From contig QGUP01000006.1 of NCBI GenBank assembly GCA_003242505.1, forward strand, positions 1 through 19,817: 19,817 nucleotides of DNA, written 5' to 3'. The stretch comes from Bacillota bacterium. GTDB taxonomy: Bacteria; Bacillota; Sulfobacillia; Symbiobacteriales; ZC4RG38. The notes under the pieces are model-generated. The model did not search any database and had not been told where the DNA came from. It saw only the letters and a list, made by a program, of their open reading frames with translations. Made by a program: the position numbers and the translations under genes. Of this stretch, positions 1 through 7,285 are shown one piece after another (position 1 is the first letter of the stretch; each line of letters starts with the position of its first letter).

Positions 1-611
1 ATGGTGAGCCCCGGGGGGAGCATGAGGGCCTTCTGGGCGCCGGTGAAGACCACATCGAGCCCCCAGGCGTCCATCTCCAGGGGCATGGCGCCGAGGCCGC
101 TGACGGAGTCCACCAGCACCAGGGCCCCGTGCTCCCGGACCGCCGCGGCCAGCTCCGCCACCGGGTTGGTGACCCCGGTGGAGGTCTCGTTGTGGGTGAT
201 CAGGACCGCCCGGATCTCCCGGCCGGCGTCCGCCCGCAGCCGCTCCCGGAGCGCGCCGGGGTCGGCGGCGGCGCCGGGGGGAAACTCCAGCCGCTCCACC
301 CGGTAGCCCAGGGCCGCGGCCGCCCGGGCCCACCGGTCGCCGAAGTCGCCGATGCTCACCGCCAGCACCCGGGCCCCGGCGGGGACAAAGTTCACCAGGG
401 CCGCCTCAAAGCCCCCGCTGCCGGCCCCCGGCAGGACGTAGACCTCTTCCCGGGTGCGGAAGAGGGCCTGAAGCCCCCGGGCGATCTCCCCGTGGAGGGC
501 GGAGAACTCCGGGCCCCGGTGGCTGACCATGGGCATTGCCATGGCCGCCTGGACCCGGGGCGGGACCGGGGTCGGCCCGGGGAGAAAGAGCAGCGCCTTT
601 TCCCGCAGCAC
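1..611 (-). CDS. Class-V aminotransferase (serine-pyruvate / alanine-glyoxylate type), 3' part beyond the window
   Basis: PLP-dependent aminotransferase of the alanine-glyoxylate / serine-pyruvate family. The first 203 codons are present; the family is usually about 380 residues, so roughly half is cut off by the left edge. Visible hallmarks are the N-terminal LFLPGPTPVPPRV stretch (residues 8-20), SHRGPEF (30-36), the PGAGSGGFEA cofactor-binding turn (61-70), the VDSVSG segment with the PLP-ring aspartate (Asp168), and GAQKAL with the Schiff-base lysine (Lys194). The start is GTG at 611, preceded by GGGAGGG 8 bases upstream; an in-frame GTG at 620 sits on that site and is less likely. A serine-type T-box leader lies directly upstream. 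In related Firmicutes such a gene next to gyrA is followed by serA and sometimes serS, so a role in serine/glycine metabolism is inferred; substrate specificity cannot be read from this fragment. Confidence 0.9.
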   Translation of the reverse strand, partial: MLREKALLFLPGPTPVPPRVQAAMAMPMVSHRGPEFSALHGEIARGLQALFRTREEVYVLPGAGSGGFEAALVNFVPAGARVLAVSIGDFGDRWARAAAALGYRVERLEFPPGAAADPGALRERLRADAGREIRAVLITHNETSTGVTNPVAELAAAVREHGALVLVDSVSGLGAMPLEMDAWGLDVVFTGAQKALMLPPGLT

Positions 612-693
612 GGCATCCACCCTCCCGCTGAGGACTGGTGTGCGCCCACACAACCCCCGGGCGGCTACCGCCGGCAAGGGGGCAGCCCGGGAG

Positions 694-745
694 AAAAGCA
701 AACCGCCCCCGGCGCCGGCCGCAGCGGCCGGCAGGCCAGGGGCGG
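694..745 (-). terminator. Regulated intrinsic terminator of the T-box leader
   Basis: Minus-strand CCGCCCC...GGGGCGG outer stem, with an inner GCCGGCCGC/GCGGCCGGC helix, followed by TTTGCTTTT ending near 694. It lies 83 bases before the aminotransferase start, and its 5' arm follows directly on the T-box antiterminator sequence, as expected for mutually exclusive folding. Confidence 0.8.
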
Positions 746-950
746 AAGGTCGCTTCCGCGGTGCCACCCTGGTTGGCTGCGCCCGAAGGCGCAACCCCCT
801 CGCTCCGGCTGTATCGGGCCGGGCCCGCCCGGGTCATCCCCGGGGCCCTCAGGGGCGGATCGGCAGCCCTGGCACCGGCTTGCACCGGCCGCCGGCTCTC
901 TGGAGCCAGGGGGGTGCCTACTCTCCCCGTCCTCGGGCAGGGCGATCTTT
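694..950 (-). ncRNA. T-box riboswitch leader, serine specifier (UCC)
   Basis: Leader RNA read leftwards from about 950. The conserved T-box core AACCAGGGTGGCACCGCGG is at 774-756; its GGTGGCACC bulge pairs with the NCCA end of uncharged tRNA. Stem I is recognisable: GGCA (about 917-914) pairs with TGCC (865-862), and an inner CCCTGGC/GCCAGGG helix follows, with AGAGAGCCGG and CGGTGCAAGCCGGTG motifs near its top. The internal loop is AGAGTA on the 5' side (a loop-E/S-turn strand) facing GATCCG (861-856). In that loop UCC at 859-857 reads as the specifier codon, i.e. serine. Downstream, CCGCCCC (745-739) pairs with GGGGCGG (about 709-703) around a further GC-rich helix and is followed by TTTGCTTTT, forming the intrinsic terminator. 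High uncharged tRNA-Ser should stabilise the antiterminator and switch on the aminotransferase gene. Confidence 0.9.
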
Positions 951-957
951 GGGGTGG

Positions 958-986
958 AGTATAGCACGGACCGGTTCCGGATGCAA
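958..986 (-). promoter_or_regulatory. Sigma-A promoter of the T-box / aminotransferase transcript
   Basis: On the minus strand TTGCAT (986-981) is followed by a 17-base spacer and TATACT (963-958), with TG one base before the -10 (extended -10). Initiation is expected at the A near 950, which places the whole T-box stem I in the transcript. Confidence 0.8.
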
Positions 987-989
987 TAG

Positions 990-1058
990 GGGCCCCCGTG
1001 GGGGCCCTCCCGCACAGGTGGGGCCCTGCCCGGGACCACAAGGGCCCCTCCAGGGCCC
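990..1058 (-). terminator. Probable terminator hairpins after the TolB-like lipoprotein gene
   Basis: Just beyond the stop codon the minus strand has a GGGCCC-TGGAG-GGGCCC hairpin (1058-1042) followed by TTGT, and then a GGGCCCCC/GGGGGCCC hairpin (1007-990) followed by CTATTG. Both lack a long U-tract, so efficiency is uncertain. They separate this gene from the promoter of the T-box unit. Confidence 0.45.
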
Positions 1059-1061
1059 CGA

Positions 1062-1736
1062 CTACTTCCCCTCCGGTCCCACCACCAGGGTGCCCTCCAC
1101 CCAGTTGGCCACCACGTCGGTCCCCAGGTGCCGGAGGTTCTGCCCGACGGTGGAGGCCAGCCAGACCTCCTTCCGGCCGTTCTCCACCACGGTGTAGACG
1201 AACTGGCTGCCGTCCGGGGAGAAGGCGTCCGGCCGGAGGAGGACCTCCCGGCCGCCCAGGAGCTGCGGGAGGAAGGGCTGGTGCCGCCAGCCCGGCGGCG
1301 TGGCGATGCGCCAGCCGTCCTCGCCCGGGAAGACCAGTTCCCCCCGGGGAGTCCAGATGGGTCCGCCGGACTGGTAGGAGACCGCCTGGGCGATCCGGAC
1401 CGGCTGCTGGGAGCCCGCGGCGGCGACCACCCAGAGGCCGGCGGCCTCCGGGCCGGCCTCGGGAGGCACCAGAGCCGCCAGCCACTGGCCGTCGGGGGAC
1501 CGGTGCCCCTGCCGGAGGTAGGTCTGCACCTGGGGCGGCGCGGGTCCCGGACCCGCCCCGCCGGTTCCGGGTCCTCCGGTTCCGCCGCCGGCGCCGGTCT
1601 GGTCGGAAGGAGCCGCCGGCTGGCCGGAGGGGTCCTGCACCTCGCCGGTGGCGGGCGGATCGGACTTCCGGAGACAGCCGGCAGCCAGGGTGGCCGCCAG
1701 CAGAAGGCCGAGGGCTGCGATCCAGCGGCTGCGCAT
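1062..1736 (-). CDS. Lipoprotein with TolB/WD40-like beta-propeller repeats
   Basis: 224 residues. The N-terminus is a lipoprotein signal: positive MRSRW, a hydrophobic core, and the lipobox LAAG followed by Cys21, so the mature protein should be lipid-anchored on the outer face of the membrane. A Gly/Pro/Gln-rich linker (about residues 28-70) follows. The rest contains SPDGQWLAAL, WTPRGELVF and SPDGSQFVYTV segments, each followed by a strand with a Trp (LWVV, GWRIA, VWLA); this is the pattern of PD40/TolB-type propeller blades. There are only about three blades, too few for a closed propeller, so it may dimerise or be a reduced relative. The start is ATG at 1736 with GGGGGAGG 7-8 bases upstream. 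It lies between a zinc-ribbon gene and the aminotransferase unit, on the same strand as both. The function is unknown; binding of protein or cell-wall ligands would be a guess. Confidence 0.75.
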   Translation of the reverse strand: MRSRWIAALGLLLAATLAAGCLRKSDPPATGEVQDPSGQPAAPSDQTGAGGGTGGPGTGGAGPGPAPPQVQTYLRQGHRSPDGQWLAALVPPEAGPEAAGLWVVAAAGSQQPVRIAQAVSYQSGGPIWTPRGELVFPGEDGWRIATPPGWRHQPFLPQLLGGREVLLRPDAFSPDGSQFVYTVVENGRKEVWLASTVGQNLRHLGTDVVANWVEGTLVVGPEGK

Positions 1737-1814
1737 CGGCCAACCTCCCCCAGGGTTGTCTTATTTGTTATAACGATCCGCCACCCGGCGGGGTTTCACC
1801 GGGGAGAAAAGAGT

Positions 1815-1856
1815 TGGGTGGACCAGGAAAAGGACTGGGTGGACCATAGAGAACCG
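1815..1856 (-). repeat. Two tandem 21-bp direct repeats upstream of the lipoprotein gene
   Basis: On the minus strand TGGTCCACCCA occurs twice (1846-1836 and 1825-1815) exactly 21 bp apart, each followed by a pyrimidine run (CCTTTTCC, CTCTTTTCT). The two 21-bp units match at 17 positions. They lie between the terminator hairpin of the zinc-ribbon gene and the lipoprotein gene. The two-helical-turn spacing could suit a tandem operator, but they could equally be a chance duplication. Confidence 0.6.
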
Positions 1857-1885
1857 GGGGCAGCGCACGGCTGCCCCCGGTTCTC
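1849..1885 (-). terminator. Strong hairpin after the zinc-ribbon gene
   Basis: A perfect 16-bp inverted repeat (GAGAACCGGGGGCAGC, 1849-1864, against 1870-1885) with a 5-base loop. It starts 32 bases after the stop codon of the zinc-ribbon gene on the minus strand. The sequence after it (TATGGTCC, then CCTTTTCC) is only moderately U-rich, so it is a probable rather than a textbook intrinsic terminator. Confidence 0.65.
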
Positions 1886-1916
1886 GCTCCTGTGGCCCCT
1901 TGCGCCCCCTTTCCCC

Positions 1917-2210
1917 TCAGCCTGCAGCCTCCTCCCGGGCCCGGTGGAGGACCGCCACCACGTCGGTGGGCTTGATGAGGGCCCAGACCATGCCCCGGCT
2001 GTCCCGGACCGCGAGGCCGTATCCGCCCCGCTCCACGCTCACCACCGTCACGTCCTCCACATGGCCGTTCTTGAAGGGGTTGCGGATGCGGAGGAGGTCG
2101 CCGGCCCGGAAGGCCGGCACCTCCGCCGGCAGGGGTGCGCCGCACCACCGGCAGCGCTCCTCGCCGGGGCTCACATGCCCCCGGCAGTGGGGACAGGTGC
2201 GCACAGACAT
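1917..2210 (-). CDS. Small zinc-ribbon protein with a C-terminal SH3/KOW-like domain
   Basis: 97 residues. The N-terminus has a four-cysteine zinc ribbon: CPHC (Cys6, Cys9) and CRWC (Cys20, Cys23), with a P-G-E-E-R turn between them. The second half (about 35-85: FRAGDLLRIRNPF, VEDVTVVSVERGG, GLAVRDSRGMVWALI) alternates short beta strands and glycines in a way that suggests a small SH3-like barrel of the KOW/Tudor kind; this is a pattern reading, not a family match. The start is ATG at 2210 with GGGAGGAGG 8 bases upstream. It lies downstream of gyrA on the same strand, 187 bp away, and is followed by a strong hairpin. There is no signal peptide or membrane segment, so it should be cytoplasmic. 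Nucleic-acid binding is plausible but unproven. Confidence 0.75.
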   Translation of the reverse strand: MSVRTCPHCRGHVSPGEERCRWCGAPLPAEVPAFRAGDLLRIRNPFKNGHVEDVTVVSVERGGYGLAVRDSRGMVWALIKPTDVVAVLHRAREEAAG

Positions 2211-2397
2211 GGCTGGTGCCTCCTCCCTGGTACGTCGAGGGTACGTCAGGTGTGGAGAGCGGTGCCGCTGTCCGGCCGGGGCTGGGGCCGCCGCTACCAG
2301 CCCCGGGCCGCCTTACCCCGGGGGTCCGGCCTGTCAACGGCCAATGGACGGGTCCAATTGGCTGGTTTGGCTGGCCCGCGGACCGGTCACCCCGCGG
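2211..2397. other. Intergenic stretch between gyrA and the zinc-ribbon gene
   Basis: No gene seen. On the plus strand GGTACGTC occurs twice (2229-2236 and 2240-2247), one helical turn apart, just upstream of the zinc-ribbon ribosome binding site. A GC-rich CCGCGG/CCGCGG hairpin lies just after the gyrA stop. A TTGACA is present on the minus strand near 2338, but no convincing -10 follows it at a normal distance. Confidence 0.4.
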
Positions 2398-4845
2398 TCA
2401 CTCCTCCCCTTCCTCCTCCTCCTTCACCTGGACCCGGGCGATGGCCACCAGGGAGTCCCCCTTCTCCAGGTTCATCAGGGTCACCCCCTGGGCCACCCGG
2501 CCGGTGCGCCGCACCTGGGCCACCGGGATCCGGATGATGATCCCCTGCTCGGAGATGAGGAAGAGTTCGTCCTGCTCCCGCACGGTCTTGATGGCCACCA
2601 GGTCGCCGGTGCGCTCGGTGAGGTGGATGGTCTTCACGCCCCGGGCCCCCCGGTTGTAGGTGGGGTACTCGTCCAGGGGGGTGCGCTTGCCCATGGCGTT
2701 CCGGGTGACCACCAGCAGCTCGGTCCCCGGCCGGACCACGTCCATGCCGATCACCTGGGCCCCCTCGTCCAGGGCGATCCCCCGGACGCCCCGGGTATCC
2801 CGGCCGGTGGGCCGGACGTCCTCTTCGTGGAACCGGATGGCGTAGCCGGCAGAGGAGACCAGGACGATCTCCTCGTTGCCCCGGGTGTGGATGACCCCGA
2901 CGACCCCGTCGCCCTCCTGGAGGTTGATGGCGATGAGCCCCGAGGAGCGGACGTTGGCGTACTCGGCGATGGGGGTCTTCTTCACCAGGCCCTGCCGGGT
3001 GGCGAAGAAGAGGTAGCCCTCCTCCCCCACCCCCTTGATGGGGATGACCGCCTGGACCCGCTCCCCGGGCTCGAGGTTGATCAGGTTGACAATGGCGGTG
3101 CCCCGGGCGGTGCGGCTGGCCTCGGGGATCTCGTGGGCCTTCAGGCGGAAGCACCGGCCCCGGTCGGTGAAGAAGAGCATGTCGTGGTGGGTGGTGGTAA
3201 TGAAGAGGTGCTCGACGAAGTCCTCCTCCCGGGTCGCGGTCCCGGTCACCCCCCGGCCGCCCCGGCGCTGGCTCCGGTAGGCGGTGATGGGCATCCGCTT
3301 AATGTAGCCCAGGTGGGTCAGGGTGATGACGATGTCCTCCTCGGCGATGAGGTCCTCCACCTCAAAGTCGCCGGAGGCATCGACGATCCGGGTCCGCCGG
3401 GGGTCGCCGTACTTCTCCCGGATCTGGCCCAGCTCCTGCTTGATGATCTTGTACTGGAGCTGGTCGCTCCCGAGGACCGCCCGGAAGTAGGCGATCTTGT
3501 CCTGCAGGTCGTGGTACTCCTCCTCCAGCTTGCTCCGCTCCAGGGCGGTGAGCCGCCGGAGCTGCATGTCCAGGATGTGCTGGGCCTGGACCTCGCTGAA
3601 GCCGAAGTTCTCCATCAGCCGGGTCCGGGCGGTGTCGGTGTCCGGGCTCCGGCGGATGGTCTCGATCACCTCGTCGATAATGTCGAGGGCCTTCAGGAGC
3701 CCCTCGACGATGTGGGCCCGGGCCTCGGCCTTCTCGAGGTCGTACCGGGTGCGGCGGACGATGACCTCCTTCTGGTGCTGGAGGTAGTACCACAGCGCGT
3801 CCCGGAGGGTAAGGGTCCGGGGCCGGCCCTCCACCAGGGCGAGCATGTGGATGGCGAAGTTGGACTGCATCGGCGTGTACTTGTAGAGCTGGTTGAGGAT
3901 GACGTTGGGGTTGGCGTCCCGCCGCAGTTCGATGACGATCCGCAGCCCGGTCCGGTCCGACTCGTCCCGGAGGTCGGTGATGCCGTCGATCCGCCGCTCC
4001 CGGACCAGTTCTGCGATCCGCTCGATCAGCCGGGCCTTGTTGACCATATAGGGCAGTTCGGTCACCACGATCCGCTGGCGGCCGTTCTGCAGGGTCTCGA
4101 TCTGGGCCCGGGCCCGCATGGTGACCGAGCCCTTGCCGGTGGTGTAGGCCTTGCGGATCCCGTCCCGGCCCAGGATCAGGGCGCCGGTGGGGAAGTCCGG
4201 CCCCTTGATGTACCGCATCAGCTCCTCGTTGGTGATCTCCGGCTTGTCGATCATCGCCTCCAGGGCCGCCACCACCTCGGTCAGGTTGTGGGGCGGGATG
4301 CTGGTGGCCATGCCCACGGCGATGCCGGCGGAGCCGTTCACCAGAAGGTTGGGGAACCGGGAGGGAAGGACCGCGGGCTCCCGCTCGCTGTTGTCGTAGT
4401 TGTCCTGGAAGTCGACAGTGTCCTTCTCGATGTCGGTCAGCATCTCCCCGGCGATCCGGGAGAGCCGGGCCTCGGTGTACCGCATCGCGGCCGGCGGGTC
4501 GCCGTCGATGGAGCCAAAGTTCCCCTGGCCGTCCACCAGGGGGTAGCGGAGGTTCCAGTCCTGGGCCATCCGGACCAGGGCGTCGTAGACCGCGGCGTCC
4601 CCGTGGGGATGGAACCGGCCGATGACGTCGCCGACGGTCTTGGCCGACTTCCGGTAGGGCTTGTCCGCAGTATTGCCCGCGTCGTACATCGCATAGAGGA
4701 TGCGGCGCTGCACGGGCTTGAGGCCGTCCCGGACGTCGGGCAGGGCACGGCTGACAATGACAGACATCGCGTAGGTGATGAAGGAGCGCTTCATCTCCTG
4801 CTCGATGTCTGTCTGCAGGATCTTCTCCGCGTACTCCGGGCTCAC
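2398..4845 (-). CDS. gyrA: DNA gyrase subunit A
   Basis: 815 residues, full length for the family. GyrA is the DNA-cleaving and DNA-wrapping half of gyrase (A2B2), which introduces negative supercoils using ATP hydrolysed by GyrB. The N-terminal DNA gate carries the catalytic tyrosine in AAMRYTEARL (Tyr123). The quinolone-resistance region reads HPHGDAAVYDA, with Ala84 at the position equivalent to E. coli Ser83 and Asp88 equivalent to Asp87. The GyrA box QRRGGRG (526-532) marks a true gyrase rather than topoisomerase IV, and the C-terminal beta-pinwheel ends in an acidic tail (EEEEGEE). The start is GTG at 4845 with AGGAGG 7 bases upstream. It lies 136 bp downstream of gyrB on the same strand and is probably co-transcribed with it. 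Confidence 0.98.
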   Translation of the reverse strand: MSPEYAEKILQTDIEQEMKRSFITYAMSVIVSRALPDVRDGLKPVQRRILYAMYDAGNTADKPYRKSAKTVGDVIGRFHPHGDAAVYDALVRMAQDWNLRYPLVDGQGNFGSIDGDPPAAMRYTEARLSRIAGEMLTDIEKDTVDFQDNYDNSEREPAVLPSRFPNLLVNGSAGIAVGMATSIPPHNLTEVVAALEAMIDKPEITNEELMRYIKGPDFPTGALILGRDGIRKAYTTGKGSVTMRARAQIETLQNGRQRIVVTELPYMVNKARLIERIAELVRERRIDGITDLRDESDRTGLRIVIELRRDANPNVILNQLYKYTPMQSNFAIHMLALVEGRPRTLTLRDALWYYLQHQKEVIVRRTRYDLEKAEARAHIVEGLLKALDIIDEVIETIRRSPDTDTARTRLMENFGFSEVQAQHILDMQLRRLTALERSKLEEEYHDLQDKIAYFRAVLGSDQLQYKIIKQELGQIREKYGDPRRTRIVDASGDFEVEDLIAEEDIVITLTHLGYIKRMPITAYRSQRRGGRGVTGTATREEDFVEHLFITTTHHDMLFFTDRGRCFRLKAHEIPEASRTARGTAIVNLINLEPGERVQAVIPIKGVGEEGYLFFATRQGLVKKTPIAEYANVRSSGLIAINLQEGDGVVGVIHTRGNEEIVLVSSAGYAIRFHEEDVRPTGRDTRGVRGIALDEGAQVIGMDVVRPGTELLVVTRNAMGKRTPLDEYPTYNRGARGVKTIHLTERTGDLVAIKTVREQDELFLISEQGIIIRIPVAQVRRTGRVAQGVTLMNLEKGDSLVAIARVQVKEEEEGEE

Positions 4846-4955
4846 ACCAGGTCCTCCTGTTCTGAACCCCGGACCACCTCAGGCGGGTGCCGGGACGATT
4901 CCGGCCCCCCGCCGGGGCTGCCCGCGGGGGCAGGCCGGCCGGCGGTCGGGGCCTC

Positions 4956-5003
4956 GGTCAGCCGACGGTGTCGACCTCGGGTCAGCCGATGGTGTCGATC
5001 TCG
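4956..5003 (-). repeat. 24-bp tandem duplication across the gyrB stop codon
   Basis: The last codons of gyrB plus the stop (5003-4980) are repeated immediately downstream (4979-4956) with 22 of 24 bases identical; the two differences are both C/T on the plus strand. The second copy would again encode E-V-D-T-V-G followed by TGA in the same frame, but lies after the first stop and is not translated as part of GyrB. Confidence 0.85.
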
Positions 5004-6913
5004 ACCACTTCGTGGGCGTGCCGCTCGATGAATTCCCGGCGGGGCTCCACCCTCTCCCCCATCAGGATCTCGAAGAGCTCGTTCGCGGCCAGGGCATCCT
5101 CCAGGGTGACCTGGATCAGGGTGCGGGTGGCGGGGTTCATGGTGGTCTCCCAGAGCTGCTCGGGGTTCATCTCGCCCAGACCCTTGTACCGCTGGGGCTT
5201 CTCCGTCACGCCGCCGATCCGCTGGATGATCCGGTCCTTTTCCTCCTCGGAGTAGGCGTAGTAGACCTGCTTCCCCTTTCGGATCATGTAGAGGGGCGGC
5301 CGGGCGATGTAGATGTAGCCGTGTTCGATGAGGGGCCGCATGTACCGGTAGAAGAAGGTCAGGAGCAGGGTGCGGATGTGGGAGCCGTCCACGTCCGCGT
5401 CGGTCATGATGATGATCTTCTTGTACCGGGCCTTGGTGATGTCGAACTCGTCCCCGATCCCCGTGCCCACCGCGGTGATGATCGCCCGGACCTCTTCGTG
5501 GTTCAGAATCTTGTCCAGCCGGGCCTTCTCGACGTTGATGATCTTCCCCCGGAGGGGCAGCACCGCCTGGGTCCGCCGGTCCCGGCCCTGCTTGGCCGAA
5601 CCGCCGGCGGACTCGCCCTCCACCAGGAAGAGTTCGGACTCCTCGGGGTCCCGGGAGATGCAGTCGGTGAGCTTGCCCGGGAGGTTGGTCACCTCCAGGG
5701 CGCTCTTCCGCCGGGTCAGTTCCCGGGCCTTCCGGGCCGCCTCCCGGGCCCGGGCGGCGAGGACCGCCTTCTCGACGATCTTCCGGGCCACCGCGGGGTT
5801 CTCTTCCAGGTAGGTGGCGAGGCGGTCCCCGACGACGGAGTTGACGATCCCCGTCAGTTCGCTGTTCCCCAGCTTGGTCTTGGTCTGCCCTTCGAACTGG
5901 GGGTTCGGGACCTTTACCGAGAGGACAGCCGTCAGCCCCTCCCGGACGTCCTCCCCGGAGAGGGCCTCCTCGTTCTCCTTCAGCAGCCGGTGCTTGCGGG
6001 CATAGTCGTTGAGCACCCGGGTGAGGGCGGTCTTGAAGCCGGTCTCGTGGGTGCCGCCCTCATGGGTGCGGATGTTGTTGACAAAGGAGTAAAGGTTTTC
6101 CGCGTAGCCGTCGGTGTACTGGAGCGCGACCTCGATGATGTTGCCGTCCCGCTCGTCCTGGATGTAGATGGGGTCCCGGTGCAGGGGGTTCCGGGCCCGG
6201 TTCAGATACTGGACCATGGACCGGAGGCCGCCCTGATACCGGAACCAGATCTCCTCCCCGGACCGCTCGTCCCGGAGGAGGATCTCCAGCCCCCCGTTCA
6301 GGAAGGCGATCTCCCGGAGCCGCACGGCCACGGTGTCGAAGTCGAAGTCGACGGTCTCGAAGATCTCCGGATCGGGCCAGAACCGGACCAGGGTGCCGTG
6401 GCGGTCCGGGGGCGCGTCCCCCACCCGCTCCACATCCTGGATGGGCCGGCCGGTCTCGTAGACCTGCCGGAAGTGGCCGCCGTCCCGCCAGACCTCCACC
6501 TCCAGCCGGCGGGAGAGGGCGTTGACCACCGAGGCGCCGACGCCGTGGAGGCCCCCGGAGACCTTGTACCCGCCGCCGCCGAACTTGCCGCCCGCGTGGA
6601 GCACGGTGAAGACCGTCTCCAGGGCCGGCCGGCCGGTCTGGGGGTGAATGTCCACGGGGATGCCCCGGCCGTCGTCCAGGACGCTGCAGGAGCCGTCCCG
6701 GTGGAGGGTGACGGCAATGTGCCGGCAGGCGCCGGCCAGGTGCTCGTCCACCGCGTTGTCGACGATCTCCCAGATGAGGTGATGGAGACCCCGGGCCGAC
6801 GTACTGCCGATGTACATGCCGGGACGCCGCCGCACCGCCTCCAGGCCTTCCAGAACCTGGATCTGGCTGGCGTCGTACTCCATCACCACGGGCTGCTCTC
6901 TTGCCTCGGACAC
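4982..6913 (-). CDS. gyrB: DNA gyrase subunit B
   Basis: 643 residues, the normal length for Gram-positive GyrB. This is the ATPase subunit of gyrase. The GHKL ATPase domain shows EIVDNAVDEH with the catalytic Glu49 and Mg-binding Asn53, DDGRGIPVDIH (from Asp80), and the GGLHGVGAS ATP lid (120-128). The TOPRIM domain shows EGESAGGSAK (Glu432) and MTDADVDGSHI (503-513), the metal-binding acidic cluster that works with the GyrA tyrosine. The C-terminus has the QRYKGLGEM motif. The start is GTG at 6913, with AAGGAGG 8 bases upstream. An extended -10 promoter lies in the gap after remB. A tandem copy of the last 24 bases follows the stop codon. Confidence 0.98.
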   Translation of the reverse strand: MSEAREQPVVMEYDASQIQVLEGLEAVRRRPGMYIGSTSARGLHHLIWEIVDNAVDEHLAGACRHIAVTLHRDGSCSVLDDGRGIPVDIHPQTGRPALETVFTVLHAGGKFGGGGYKVSGGLHGVGASVVNALSRRLEVEVWRDGGHFRQVYETGRPIQDVERVGDAPPDRHGTLVRFWPDPEIFETVDFDFDTVAVRLREIAFLNGGLEILLRDERSGEEIWFRYQGGLRSMVQYLNRARNPLHRDPIYIQDERDGNIIEVALQYTDGYAENLYSFVNNIRTHEGGTHETGFKTALTRVLNDYARKHRLLKENEEALSGEDVREGLTAVLSVKVPNPQFEGQTKTKLGNSELTGIVNSVVGDRLATYLEENPAVARKIVEKAVLAARAREAARKARELTRRKSALEVTNLPGKLTDCISRDPEESELFLVEGESAGGSAKQGRDRRTQAVLPLRGKIINVEKARLDKILNHEEVRAIITAVGTGIGDEFDITKARYKKIIIMTDADVDGSHIRTLLLTFFYRYMRPLIEHGYIYIARPPLYMIRKGKQVYYAYSEEEKDRIIQRIGGVTEKPQRYKGLGEMNPEQLWETTMNPATRTLIQVTLEDALAANELFEILMGERVEPRREFIERHAHEVVEIDTIG

Positions 6914-6972
6914 CTGTAAAGCCTCCTTCAGCCCCCGTGCCTTGCGCCCCGCAGGGTGGAAGGAACAGGTCT

Positions 6973-6981
6973 ATTTTACCA
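6973..6981 (-). promoter_or_regulatory. Extended -10 promoter element before gyrB
   Basis: On the minus strand TGG-TAAAAT (6981-6973) is an extended -10 element in an otherwise GC-rich gap, about 60 bases before the GTG of gyrB. No good -35 is visible at 17 bases, as is common for extended -10 promoters. It would give gyrBA an independent promoter behind recF-remB. Confidence 0.55.
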
Positions 6982-7021
6982 CAAGCTGGCGGCTCACCGC
7001 CTGGGTCCGGGGTCCCGGAGT

Positions 7022-7285
7022 TCAGAGCCGGGTGATGACCCGGCCGTACTGGGTGCGGGAACGCTTTTTCAGGGTCAGGGAGGAGATGGGGGAGAGGTAG
7101 ACGTGGCGGTCGGTGACCACCACGGACTTGGGTTCCCCGTCTGCGATCTGGATCACCCGGTTCTGGGCCCGGCAGGCCTGGAGAAACTCCCGGGTGGCCT
7201 CGGCCTTGCCGGCGGTGCGGAGGTCGAGGATGCTGATGACCTCCTTGAGGCTCACCACCACGTCAGCCCCCAGGTGAAGAAACAT
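7022..7285 (-). CDS. remB: Extracellular matrix regulator RemB (DUF370 family, YaaB)
   Basis: 87 residues of the DUF370/RemA-RemB family. It matches in length, in the opening MFLHLGADVVVSLKEVISILD, and in position between recF and gyrB, where B. subtilis has yaaB (remB). The relative RemA is a DNA-binding protein that activates biofilm-matrix genes; RemB is associated with the same process but its mechanism is less clear. Many non-biofilm Firmicutes keep the gene, so the true role here may be broader. The start is ATG at 7285, lying 23 bp inside the end of recF; its ribosome binding site AAGGGGGAG is within the recF coding sequence, which points to translational coupling. Confidence 0.9.
   Translation of the reverse strand: MFLHLGADVVVSLKEVISILDLRTAGKAEATREFLQACRAQNRVIQIADGEPKSVVVTDRHVYLSPISSLTLKKRSRTQYGRVITRL

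Noticed and set aside
1900..5031. A 1043-codon open frame on the plus strand opposite gyrA
   Set aside because: It is the antisense shadow of gyrA in GC-rich DNA: low-complexity Pro/Gly/Asp/Val composition and no domain, while the minus strand encodes a complete GyrA.
4775..6919. A 714-codon plus-strand frame opposite gyrB
   Set aside because: Antisense shadow of gyrB with the same skewed composition and no recognisable motif.
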